Part shown: positions 1 through 6,957 of the stretch, in pieces
How positions within the stretch are numbered: position 1 is the stretch's first letter
Layout of the letters: the number at the start of each line of letters is the position of its first letter
Virus record (IMG/VR): IMGVR_UViG_3300027747_000613
Coordinates: 1-37,838 of that record
Source: a virus
Reading direction: 5' to 3' (one strand)
Length of the DNA: 37,838 bases
The notes under the pieces: model-generated
The model's database searches: none
Seen by the model: only the letters and a program-made list of their open reading frames with translations
Told to the model about the DNA's origin: nothing
Position numbers and translations under genes: made by a program

Positions 1-30
1 ACTCGTATAGACGAGTATGAGAAAATATGA
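1..30 (+). CDS. 3' end of an upstream gene (partial)
   Basis: Reading frame 1 is open from the window edge and ends in TGA at 28-30, giving the last residues TRIDEYEKI. The stop overlaps the ATG of the next gene as ATGA (27-30), the same coupling arrangement seen repeatedly in this window. This makes a real upstream gene on the + strand likely. Nine residues are too few to suggest a function. Confidence 0.4.
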   Translation, partial: TRIDEYEKI

Positions 31-707
31 GTACCAAAAGAAGGCCCTCTAGAAATAGAGAGCATCAGTCTGAGTTTAAGGTCGCACATGTGAGGCCTTT
101 GACTATGAATCAAGCCGTTGTACTAGGAAGTACTAAAAATCAGGTACTAAGTGGTTATGCTGGAACAGGTAAAACTTTTCTAGCCTCTAAGTTAGCATAT
201 GATTCTATTTTTGAGACAAAAGAGTTTAATAAGCTTATTTACATGAGAAGTGCGGTTCCTACTAGAAACTTAGGTTTCTTGCCGGGAACAGATGCTGAAA
301 AGGTCGCAGTATATGAGGCCCCTTATGCGGATACAGCAACTAAGCTATTTGGTCGAGGTGACTCTTATGATATTCTTAAAAAGAAGGGTATTGTACATTT
401 CACGTCAACTTCTTTTGTTAGAGGTATAAACCTAAATGATGCCGTTATTATTGTAGATGAATGCCAAAATATGACATATCACGAGTTAGACTCTATTATC
501 ACTAGATTAGAGGAAAATTGCAGAATCTACTTCTGCGGTGATATGAGGCAGGCGGATCTACAAAAGAACGGACTAGTTGATTTCTACAGAGTATTGGGTG
601 CTATGGATGAGTTTGATTTCGTAGAATTCCAAAAAGATGACATTGTTCGTAGCCAACTGGTTAAGAATTATATTATCAAAAAGGAAGAAATCTTAAACAA
701 AGTGTAA
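27..707 (+). CDS. phoH: PhoH-like P-loop ATPase
   Basis: This 226-residue protein has the core of the PhoH family, ATPases related to the N-terminal half of superfamily 1 helicases. The Walker A motif GYAGTGKT is at residues 43-50. A Walker B block with VDECQNM lies near residues 140-147, followed by a YFCGDMRQAD block typical of PhoH. The length fits the single-domain phage form, which lacks the extra PIN domain of some bacterial homologues. PhoH genes are common in marine and T4-like phages, but their substrate is not settled; roles in RNA or phosphate metabolism have been proposed. The start overlaps the preceding stop by ATGA, suggesting translational coupling. The family call is firm and the cellular role is unknown. 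Confidence 0.88.
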   Translation: MSTKRRPSRNREHQSEFKVAHVRPLTMNQAVVLGSTKNQVLSGYAGTGKTFLASKLAYDSIFETKEFNKLIYMRSAVPTRNLGFLPGTDAEKVAVYEAPYADTATKLFGRGDSYDILKKKGIVHFTSTSFVRGINLNDAVIIVDECQNMTYHELDSIITRLEENCRIYFCGDMRQADLQKNGLVDFYRVLGAMDEFDFVEFQKDDIVRSQLVKNYIIKKEEILNKV

Positions 708-709
708 AG

Positions 710-738
710 GTTAACGCTGGCTAGCTGTCAGCGTTAAC
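710..738 (+). repeat. Perfect inverted repeat between phoH and the helicase gene
   Basis: GTTAACGCTG at 710-719 is exactly repeated in inverse as CAGCGTTAAC at 729-738, with a 9-base spacer that can pair a little further. It begins two bases after the phoH stop. No T-run follows, so it is not a standard intrinsic terminator. It could be an mRNA-processing or stabilising hairpin, a weak terminator, or an operator for a dimeric regulator. Confidence 0.75.
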
Positions 739-743
739 TAAAG

Positions 744-756
744 GAGACGAGGTCTC
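744..756 (+). promoter_or_regulatory. Small hairpin over a Shine-Dalgarno-like sequence
   Basis: GAGAC (744-748) and GTCTC (752-756) form a 5-bp stem with a 3-base loop. The left arm overlaps AAGGAG (741-746), the best ribosome-binding sequence nearby. That sequence is 22 bases from the ATG at 769, too far to act directly. Folding the stem would shorten the distance. The alternative ribosome-binding site, AGAG at 757-760, is weak. Confidence 0.4.
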
Positions 757-768
757 AGAGAATACTTA

Positions 769-2070
769 ATGAAGGCTATTATTAGCAATAAAATTTATAT
801 GACGGTGGAGCCTTCCTTGTATAAGACCTTGGACAAAGAGCTCACTTATACAATTCCGTCCTATAACGAGCCAGAGAAGTTTGTAAGTATTAAAAACTTA
901 AAAGTTATAAATTTCAATATAGCTGGCGGTAAGATGCTAGTTGCGTTTCCAGTTGGGCGCATTGATCTTATTCCTAAAAACTTTGAAGTAGTAGATAAAC
1001 GAGCATTTAATACTATAGAAGACTTTCCCGACTTTAGGTTTCCACTTAGGGCTAGTCAGCAAGAAATCCATGATGACATAGAAGATAACTGTATTATTAA
1101 CGCTAAGGTAGGCTACGGTAAAACGTTCACGGCCTTAGCTATAGCGGCCAAGCTGAAACAGAAGACTCTAGTAGTTACTCATACTGTTGCTCTGCGTAGT
1201 CAGTGGGAAACGGAAGTAGTAAAGACTCTAGGAATTAAGCCTGGGGTTATTGGAAGTGGCAAATTTAACACGGACAGCCATGTAGTAGTGGCTAATATCC
1301 AGAGTCTGGTTAAACATATCGGCAGAATCAACAGGGAATTCGGAACTGTTATTCTAGACGAAATGCATCACGTATCTAGCCCTACTTTTTCTAAGATAAT
1401 TGACGGTATGTTCTCTAGGTATAAGATAGGACTATCTGGTACAATCGAGAGAAAAGATCAAAAGCACGTAGTTTTCAAAGACTACTTTGGCTCTAAGATT
1501 TATAAGCCGGACAAAGAAAACACGATGAAACCTATAGTGCACGTCATCGAAGCTGGAATATACTTTCCAGACGGACAAGGCGCAGCATGGGCTGAGAAAA
1601 TATCAGCATTGATGGAATCATATTTATATAGAGACTTAGTAGTAGCTCTAGCTGATAACTATTCTTCCCAAGGGCACAAGGTCATAGCAGTATCGGAGAG
1701 AGTAGATTTTCTAAAATACTGTAGTTCCGTTTCAACGCACCCTTCTGATGTACTAATCGGAGAGGTTAAAGACAGAGATCCTATTATTAAAGGTATTTCT
1801 AATGGAACGCTTAGTCAGGTATGGGGCACACAAAGCCTAGTATCTGAGGGTCTATCTATCAATCCGTTGAGTTGTCTAATACTTGGCACCCCACTTAATA
1901 ATATGCCACTGCTAGAACAGTTGATTGGTCGTATCATTCGTGAGAGCGAAGGTAAACAACAGCCAGTAATAGTTGATATTAAATTAAGCGGAAACACAGT
2001 TACTCGCCAGTTCAATAATCGCCTAGGTCATTATATGAAAGAAGGTTACGAAATACGGTGGATAAAATAG
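769..2070 (+). CDS. uvsW: UvsW-like superfamily 2 DNA helicase
   Basis: This is a 433-residue DEXH helicase of the T4 UvsW/RAD25 type. UvsW-type enzymes unwind branched DNA such as R-loops, stalled forks and Holliday-type junctions, and so support recombination-dependent replication. Visible motifs: motif I AKVGYGKT (112-119), motif Ia VVTHTVALRSQW (about 135-146), motif II DEMHH (197-201), motif III LSGT (221-224), and motif VI QLIGRIIRE near residue 390. About 90 residues precede the helicase core, as in UvsW, where a small N-terminal DNA-binding domain is present. The only usable in-frame start downstream of the preceding TAA is ATG 769. A promoter -35 box overlaps the end of the gene. The SF2 call is firm; the UvsW assignment rests on the motif set and the phage context. 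Confidence 0.85.
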   Translation: MKAIISNKIYMTVEPSLYKTLDKELTYTIPSYNEPEKFVSIKNLKVINFNIAGGKMLVAFPVGRIDLIPKNFEVVDKRAFNTIEDFPDFRFPLRASQQEIHDDIEDNCIINAKVGYGKTFTALAIAAKLKQKTLVVTHTVALRSQWETEVVKTLGIKPGVIGSGKFNTDSHVVVANIQSLVKHIGRINREFGTVILDEMHHVSSPTFSKIIDGMFSRYKIGLSGTIERKDQKHVVFKDYFGSKIYKPDKENTMKPIVHVIEAGIYFPDGQGAAWAEKISALMESYLYRDLVVALADNYSSQGHKVIAVSERVDFLKYCSSVSTHPSDVLIGEVKDRDPIIKGISNGTLSQVWGTQSLVSEGLSINPLSCLILGTPLNNMPLLEQLIGRIIRESEGKQQPVIVDIKLSGNTVTRQFNNRLGHYMKEGYEIRWIK

Positions 2071-2102
2071 TTCTTGACTTTTACCTCGGATTACATTATA
2101 AT
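2064..2102 (+). promoter_or_regulatory. Sigma-70-type promoter upstream of the ssb gene
   Basis: TTGACT (2074-2079) and a perfect TATAAT (2097-2102) are separated by 17 bases, predicting a transcript start near 2109. The 18 bases AAAATAGTTCTTGACTTT (2064-2081) recur exactly at the minus-strand promoter at 24474-24491. The -10 box overlaps the ATG at 2101, so this promoter mainly serves the ssDNA-binding protein gene further down. Confidence 0.8.
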
Positions 2103-2508
2103 GTTATTATACAACTGGAAGAAGGTACTTAAGTATTCGGGCGGTAGCTCGAAACGTATTATACTGATACTGAAGGCTATGACTCAAGTAGGAATGCCTC
2201 GTAATAAGTATGATCCAGTGTATCAATACTACTACACAGACTTTTCGGGGGACAGTTTCCTAGTTAATCCTCATGCTCTGCTTACCAACCGGAATAAGTG
2301 GAGAGATAAAGAAATAGCGGACTATATTGGTCTAGCTAGCTTTAGAAATACGGGTGAGTATCTAGCAACTGGAAAAATCACATTAGACTTATCTCATAGC
2401 CCCATGGGACAAGACGCTATCAACAACAACAGACTACTTCGTACTGTACGAAATGAAATCCATTTCCTTTACGAAGATTACACAGGAGAAATAAAATGGC
2501 AGGTTTAG
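2101..2508 (+). CDS. Hypothetical protein upstream of ssb
   Basis: I do not recognise this protein, of 135 residues from ATG 2101. A TTG at 2074 would add nine residues, but that TTG is part of a promoter -35 box and lacks a good ribosome-binding site, so I prefer the ATG. It is basic at the N-terminus and has a central conserved-looking segment containing NPHALLTNRNKW and EIADYIGLASFRN. That segment resembles a small helical nucleic-acid-associated module more than a membrane or secreted protein. No signal peptide or membrane segment is visible. The gene overlaps the ssb gene by 13 bases, so the two are probably translated together, and a role in replication or recombination is an inference from position only. 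The start remains uncertain because the strong promoter here begins transcription just inside the coding region. Confidence 0.55.
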   Translation: MLLYNWKKVLKYSGGSSKRIILILKAMTQVGMPRNKYDPVYQYYYTDFSGDSFLVNPHALLTNRNKWRDKEIADYIGLASFRNTGEYLATGKITLDLSHSPMGQDAINNNRLLRTVRNEIHFLYEDYTGEIKWQV

Positions 2509-3131
2509 GATTTGGTTCAGTTAAGGGTTCAGCAGCTAAGAGCAAGGCTGACTCATACAAGATGATTGATGGAGACAACTCAGTTCGTCTCTTTGGTAAT
2601 ATCCTAGCACGTTACGTGTACTGGATTAAGGGTACAAACAACAAGAATCTTCCGTTTGAGTGCCTTGAGTTCAATCGTGAAACTGAAACCTTTGATCGAG
2701 CAGAGAAGGATTGGGTAAAGGAATTTTATCCTGATATCAAGTGCGGCTGGTCATACTCAATGATGTGCCTAGATAATGGCGTTCCAAAGATCTTCAACTT
2801 TAAGAAGAAGCTCTTTGACCAGATCATGGCTAATATTGAAGACCTTGGTGATCCTACTGACCCAGAAGATGGTTGGGTTCTAAAGTTCAGCAAGAAGAAG
2901 ACTGGTCCTCTACCAATTAACGTAGAGTACACACTTCAGACTATGAAGTGCTCTAAGTCAAAGGGACCACTAAGCGATGCTGATCGTGAAGCGATTGCTT
3001 CTTCAAAGACAATCGAAGAGCTACTTCCACGTGCTACCCCAGCTGCCCAGAAGGAGCTTCTAGAGAAGCTACAGAAGGGTGAAGAGGATACTATCGACGA
3101 GTCAGTCGAGGAAGAGCTTAACGTACAGTAA
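2496..3131 (+). CDS. gp32-like single-stranded DNA-binding protein (probable)
   Basis: This 211-residue protein probably coats single-stranded DNA during replication and recombination, as T4 gp32 does. Supporting features: a lysine-rich N-terminal arm (about residues 10-22), an aromatic-rich core with YVYWIKG, EFYPDIKCGWSYS and VEYTLQTMKC, and a strongly acidic C-terminal tail (about residues 194-208). Such tails recruit partners in SSB proteins. It sits beside helicase, gp46/47 and nuclease genes, as gp32 does functionally. AGGAGA lies 6 bases upstream of ATG 2496, and a strong promoter and an 11-bp terminator bracket the unit, consistent with high expression. Lysine is coded almost only by AAG here, unlike the neighbouring endonuclease genes. 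It is shorter than T4 gp32 (about 300 residues) and the gp32 zinc motif is not evident, so the assignment is probable rather than certain. Confidence 0.6.
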   Translation: MAGLGFGSVKGSAAKSKADSYKMIDGDNSVRLFGNILARYVYWIKGTNNKNLPFECLEFNRETETFDRAEKDWVKEFYPDIKCGWSYSMMCLDNGVPKIFNFKKKLFDQIMANIEDLGDPTDPEDGWVLKFSKKKTGPLPINVEYTLQTMKCSKSKGPLSDADREAIASSKTIEELLPRATPAAQKELLEKLQKGEEDTIDESVEEELNVQ

Positions 3132-3139
3132 GCAAATTG

Positions 3140-3175
3140 AACCCGGCTAATGCAAATTAGCCGGGTTTAATTATT
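3140..3175 (+). terminator. Intrinsic terminator after ssb
   Basis: AACCCGGCTAA (3140-3150) and TTAGCCGGGTT (3157-3167) form a perfect 11-bp stem with a 6-base loop. A T-rich tail (TTTAATTATT) follows. It begins nine bases after the ssb stop and should end most transcripts from the promoter at 2074-2102. Confidence 0.88.
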
Positions 3176-3185
3176 CGGAGTAAAT

Positions 3186-3812
3186 ATGGATGATTTACAT
3201 TACTTATACTTAATTACTAGAGATGATGGCGAGAAATATGTTGGAGTAACTATTAACCCACATAAAAGAAAGCAGGAGCACTTTAGTGGCAGGGGTAATA
3301 AGCATTTAATTAATAGAATTTTTAATATGGAAATACTAGATACTGGCAGCAGAGAGCACATTTACGGTCTTGAATCTGAGGCAATACGTTCTCATAATTG
3401 CTCATTAAACATAGCTCCTGGAGGTAGATTTTCTTTTAATCCAGTTAGAGGTGAACAAAGCCACTTCGCCATATTAAATGAAGAAATAGTATTAGAAATA
3501 AAGCAGGCCCTACTACAAAATAGAAATATTAACTACGATGCATTAGCTAAAAAATATAGTGTATCAAGGAATACTATAAGTGGGATTGCTAATAATAGGA
3601 ACTGGAAACACGTCGGCCCTACTATACCTAAACGTACTGGAATTATAAACAATGAAGGGTTTATTAGCACAGTAAAAAAGTTATGGCTTGAAGACAGACT
3701 AACAATAGGACAGATAGCTGGTCTGACCGGAAAAGGTAGAGGTACTATATCTAGGATTGTTAGTAAGTTTAACAAGAAAGCTATAGGAATATTAGGAGAG
3801 CTACAAGTATGA
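3186..3812 (+). CDS. GIY-YIG homing endonuclease with helix-turn-helix DNA-binding domains
   Basis: This 208-residue protein is a free-standing GIY-YIG nuclease of the T4 Seg type. Such enzymes cut related genomes lacking the gene and so spread it by recombination. The nuclease domain fills about residues 5-75: YLYLI (6-10), KYVGVT (17-22), the conserved arginine in HKRK (residue 28), and a catalytic-type glutamate in GLESEA (63 or 65). The C-terminal half has two helix-turn-helix-like segments, at about 97-141 (ALAKKYSVSRNTISGI) and 160-193 (IGQIAGLTGKGRGTISRIV), which would read the target site. GGAG at 3177-3180 is well placed for ATG 3186. The gene lies between the ssb terminator and gp47, and its last bases overlap gp47 as ATGA. 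It is more AT-rich in codon use than ssb. No intron is evident around it. Confidence 0.85.
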   Translation: MDDLHYLYLITRDDGEKYVGVTINPHKRKQEHFSGRGNKHLINRIFNMEILDTGSREHIYGLESEAIRSHNCSLNIAPGGRFSFNPVRGEQSHFAILNEEIVLEIKQALLQNRNINYDALAKKYSVSRNTISGIANNRNWKHVGPTIPKRTGIINNEGFISTVKKLWLEDRLTIGQIAGLTGKGRGTISRIVSKFNKKAIGILGELQV

Positions 3813-4747
3813 TACTATTTACCGCTGATTGGCATATATGCCTTAGACAGAAGAATATTCCCAGAGAGTGGTCAGTGAATCGGTACAGGTCTTTTTTCAG
3901 ACAAGTACATGATATTGAAGCAGATACACATATCATTGGGGGGGATTTATTTGATAGAATGCCATCGTTAGAAGAACTTGATCTTTACTTTGAGTTTATA
4001 AAAGAAGTTAAGATTAAAACTATGATATACACAGGGAATCATGAATCTACAAAAAAGGAAAAGAGCTTCTTTACGTACCTAAAAGGAGTAACGGAAAGAC
4101 TCAATCCTTTAGTAGAAGTGGTTGTTGATTATATTTATGAGAGTGATTTTAATATTGTCCCATATGAGTATATCAAGAAGAAAGAAGTATGGGAAAAACT
4201 AAAACCACTCCCTACGTTTACACATGTCAGAGGAGAGATTCCACCACATGTTAAGTCAGAGATTGATTTACATTGGCTAGATAAGTTTCCAGTAGTTTTT
4301 GCAGGAGACTTACACTCTCATTCTAATACACAACGCAACATTGTATACCCGGGTAGTCCTATGACTACGAGTTTTCATAGATCTAGAGTAGAAACTGGCT
4401 ACCTGCTTATTGACTCAGACTGGAGTTGGAGTTGGAAGCCTTTTGATCTGCCACAACTTATTCGTAAAACAGTATCTAATCCTGCTGATATGCTTCCTAC
4501 AGAATACGATCTTACTATTTATGAGTTGGAAGGTAATATCAAGGACTTAAGTAAAGTAGAGCACTCTGACTTACTTGATAAAAAGATTGTTCGTAGGTCT
4601 TCAGATACAACACTAATTCTTGATAAAAAATTAACAATTAGTGAAGAGTTAGTTGAATATCTTAGATATATTCAAGAGCTGTCAGATAACGAAATAGAAT
4701 CAATTTTAGGAGTATTTCATGAGTACCATAAAACTACGCAGACTTGA
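3809..4747 (+). CDS. gp47/SbcD/Mre11-like recombination nuclease subunit
   Basis: This 312-residue metallophosphoesterase is the nuclease half of the gp46/gp47 (Rad50/Mre11) complex, which resects DNA ends for recombination-dependent replication. Metal-binding motifs are in order: DWH (residues 7-9), GGDLFDR (44-50), GNHE (76-79), a THVRGE block (138-143), and GDLHSH (166-171). The length is close to T4 gp47 (about 340 residues). It overlaps the homing endonuclease by ATGA and overlaps gp46 by 29 bases, so the two complex subunits are very likely translationally coupled. I saw no promoter of its own, so it depends on read-through past the ssb terminator or on a longer upstream transcript. Confidence 0.92.
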   Translation: MILFTADWHICLRQKNIPREWSVNRYRSFFRQVHDIEADTHIIGGDLFDRMPSLEELDLYFEFIKEVKIKTMIYTGNHESTKKEKSFFTYLKGVTERLNPLVEVVVDYIYESDFNIVPYEYIKKKEVWEKLKPLPTFTHVRGEIPPHVKSEIDLHWLDKFPVVFAGDLHSHSNTQRNIVYPGSPMTTSFHRSRVETGYLLIDSDWSWSWKPFDLPQLIRKTVSNPADMLPTEYDLTIYELEGNIKDLSKVEHSDLLDKKIVRRSSDTTLILDKKLTISEELVEYLRYIQELSDNEIESILGVFHEYHKTTQT

Positions 4748-6521
4748 GTGGTCAAAATGCTTTAGTTTTGGTGTAACTAACTATATTCAGTTAGATGAAG
4801 CGCCACTTACACAAATTATTGCACCAAATGGATACGGTAAAAGCTCTATTCCTCTTATAATGGAAGAGTCTTTGTTTAATAAGAATAGTAAAGGAATCAA
4901 AAAAGCTGATATTCCTAATCGTCTTTTAGATGGCGGATATGATATTAGACATGTATTTTCTGTAGACTCAGACGAATATGAAGTAATAACTGAGCGCAAA
5001 AGTGGCATCAAAATTAAGCTTCTAAAAAACCGAGAAGATATTAGTAGTCATACAGCAACTAATACTTTTAAGCAAATAGAGGAATTAATTGGGTTGGACT
5101 TTAAAACTTTCCAACAGTTAGTATATCAATCAACAAGTAGTAGTTTAGAATTTTTGATGGCCACTGATGGCCAGAGAAAAACTTTTCTTGTCAATCTTTT
5201 TGACTTGGAGCATTATACGGAATTATTTGAGGTTTTTAAAAGGGCCACTAAATCTTTAACTACTGAAACAAGCTCGTTAGACGGACGCCTAGATACTATC
5301 AAAAAGTGGATAGCCAGTAACTCTTCAATGAGTTTGGAGCGTTTCGCTTTTGTTGAAATTCCAGATCGTCCTGATTTCAGTACAGAAATGGGGGATTTAA
5401 ACTCAGAACTTTCAAATATAAAATCTCGCAATTCTGCGATTCAAAAGAATAATCTATTGAAAAAGCAGCTAGACGAGATTGATATTTATGAGCTTAGATC
5501 AGCTGACCTTGTTAAGGAGTCTTATGATGAACTTCAGGGGCAAGTCGGTGAGCTGAAGTCAGCAAAGGCAGCAGCCGATGCCGTACTTAAGAAGCTAAAA
5601 GGTCTAGAGGATAAGTGCCCTACATGTCTACAGGATATTGATCGTACATTCTACGAGGATCTTCTAGTAGACAATACTTCTACTTCAGCATATAAGGGCG
5701 GGCGTATCAGTCTGCTAGAGTCTGAGATAGAACGAATCAAAAAGAATAATCGTCTATTCGATACGACACAGGAGCAAATTCGTGAATGGGAAGATATTAG
5801 TTCCCGTATTGATAGTTCTCTTCCCAATAACAAGCTTAACGCTAATGACATTGAAGAAGAACTATCCAGCATTAAAGAAACGCTGGCAACAGCGGAAGCA
5901 GAAATAGCTGCCGCTACAAAAGCGAATAACGAGGCTATGCGCCACAATAGCAAGGTAGATATCTATCTTGAGCAAAATGAAGCATATGCTTTAGAGCTTA
6001 AAGAAACTCAAAATGAACTGAATGATTTAGTAGATAAACTTAAGAATTTAGAAGTTCTAAAGAAGGCGTTTGGCACTAATGGTCTTATTGCTTATAAACT
6101 AGAGAATCTGGTTAAAGATTTGGAAGTTTATACTAATGAATATCTTGCTGATCTTTCTGAAGGTAGATTTACTCTTGAATTTCGTATATCTAGTGATAAG
6201 CTTAATGTTATTGTCACAGATGAAGGTAGAGAGATAAATATTACCGCCCCGTCTAGTGGCGAATTGGCTCGTATCAATATTAGTACCCTTTTGGCTATAA
6301 GAAAGCTAATGGTGGGTATTAGTAAAAATACTTTAAATGTTCTATTCTTAGATGAGGTTATTAGCGTTCTCGACGATGATGGCCGAGAAAAGTTAGTAGA
6401 AGTTTTACTACAAGAAGAAGGATTAAATACCTTTTTAGTCTCTCATTCATGGACACATCCGTTACTAAATAAGTTAGTCCTAAATAAAGAGGACGGCATT
6501 AGCTGGATTGATCGTGGTTAA
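4719..6521 (+). CDS. gp46/SbcC/Rad50-like recombination ATPase subunit
   Basis: This 600-residue SMC-family ATPase partners gp47. It has the Walker A motif APNGYGKS at residues 35-42, then a long coiled-coil arm. A zinc-hook CPTC at 300-303 lies in the middle of the arm, where two Rad50-type molecules join. A returning coiled coil follows, then the ABC signature SSGE (512-515), Walker B LFLDE (542-546) and a switch histidine in VSHSW (576). All essential motifs are present. The arm is short, as in T4 gp46 (about 560 residues), compared with about 1000 residues for bacterial SbcC. GGAG sits a few bases before ATG 4719 within the end of gp47. ATP-driven opening and closing of this subunit controls access of gp47 to DNA ends. 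Confidence 0.93.
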   Translation: MSTIKLRRLEWSKCFSFGVTNYIQLDEAPLTQIIAPNGYGKSSIPLIMEESLFNKNSKGIKKADIPNRLLDGGYDIRHVFSVDSDEYEVITERKSGIKIKLLKNREDISSHTATNTFKQIEELIGLDFKTFQQLVYQSTSSSLEFLMATDGQRKTFLVNLFDLEHYTELFEVFKRATKSLTTETSSLDGRLDTIKKWIASNSSMSLERFAFVEIPDRPDFSTEMGDLNSELSNIKSRNSAIQKNNLLKKQLDEIDIYELRSADLVKESYDELQGQVGELKSAKAAADAVLKKLKGLEDKCPTCLQDIDRTFYEDLLVDNTSTSAYKGGRISLLESEIERIKKNNRLFDTTQEQIREWEDISSRIDSSLPNNKLNANDIEEELSSIKETLATAEAEIAAATKANNEAMRHNSKVDIYLEQNEAYALELKETQNELNDLVDKLKNLEVLKKAFGTNGLIAYKLENLVKDLEVYTNEYLADLSEGRFTLEFRISSDKLNVIVTDEGREINITAPSSGELARINISTLLAIRKLMVGISKNTLNVLFLDEVISVLDDDGREKLVEVLLQEEGLNTFLVSHSWTHPLLNKLVLNKEDGISWIDRG

Positions 6522-6957
6522 TCCTAGAGCCAAAGGTGCTATAGGAGAAAATAAAGTTAAGGAGTTCTTAGATTCTAGGACTCCTTATACTTTTGAGCGT
6601 ACTCCGGGATCAGGTAGTGGTAAAATAAAGGGCGATTTACATATACCAGGTTATCGTAATGTATTCTGCATAGAAGTAAAAAACTATGCTGAAAGTCCAT
6701 TTAATGACAAAATTTTAACAAGCAAAACAAACGATTTCGTACAGTGGTGGACTAAACTTCAGATGCAATCTGGTAGCATGAAACCCCTACTGTTTTTTAG
6801 ATATAATCGTTCAAAGCTATTTGTAACAACTAGTATTAAACCGACTAATGTTAAAAAGTATATTGACATTCATTGGTTGAATTGCTATACTTTACTTGCA
6901 GACGAATGGATAGAGAAAGAACAAATTGTTTGGATACTTTCTTCAGGACAGAAATGA
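6514..6957 (+). CDS. PD-(D/E)XK nuclease, Holliday junction resolvase-like
   Basis: This 147-residue protein (GTG start at 6514; TTG 6508 is an alternative two codons earlier, and neither has a good ribosome-binding site) has the full PD-(D/E)XK active-site layout: Glu12 in GEN, Asp41 in KGD, and Glu54-Val-Lys56 in IEVKNY. The ERTPGSGSGK stretch before the Asp is a loop common in Hjc-like resolvases and in small phage nucleases of this class. It probably cuts branched DNA made by the gp46/47 pathway, although other structure-specific or nicking activities are possible. It overlaps the end of gp46 and ends in ATGA with the next gene. A sigma-70 promoter for that next gene is embedded in its last 100 bases. 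Confidence 0.75.
   Translation: MVNPRAKGAIGENKVKEFLDSRTPYTFERTPGSGSGKIKGDLHIPGYRNVFCIEVKNYAESPFNDKILTSKTNDFVQWWTKLQMQSGSMKPLLFFRYNRSKLFVTTSIKPTNVKKYIDIHWLNCYTLLADEWIEKEQIVWILSSGQK
6863..6891 (+). promoter_or_regulatory. Sigma-70-type promoter for the zinc-finger GIY-YIG gene
   Basis: TTGACA (6863-6868, perfect) and TATACT (6886-6891) are exactly 17 bases apart, predicting a start near 6898. The promoter lies inside the 3' end of the resolvase-like gene, 56 bases upstream of the ATG at 6954. It would give the endonuclease independent expression. Confidence 0.65.

Noticed and set aside
2074-2100. TTG at 2074 as the start of the gene before ssb
   Set aside because: It coincides with a promoter -35 box, has no good ribosome-binding site, and an ATG follows at 2101.
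6873-6953. Upstream extension of the zinc-finger GIY-YIG gene to 6873
   Set aside because: The extension lies in the resolvase gene and starts before the predicted transcript start; ATG 6954 forms a typical ATGA overlap.
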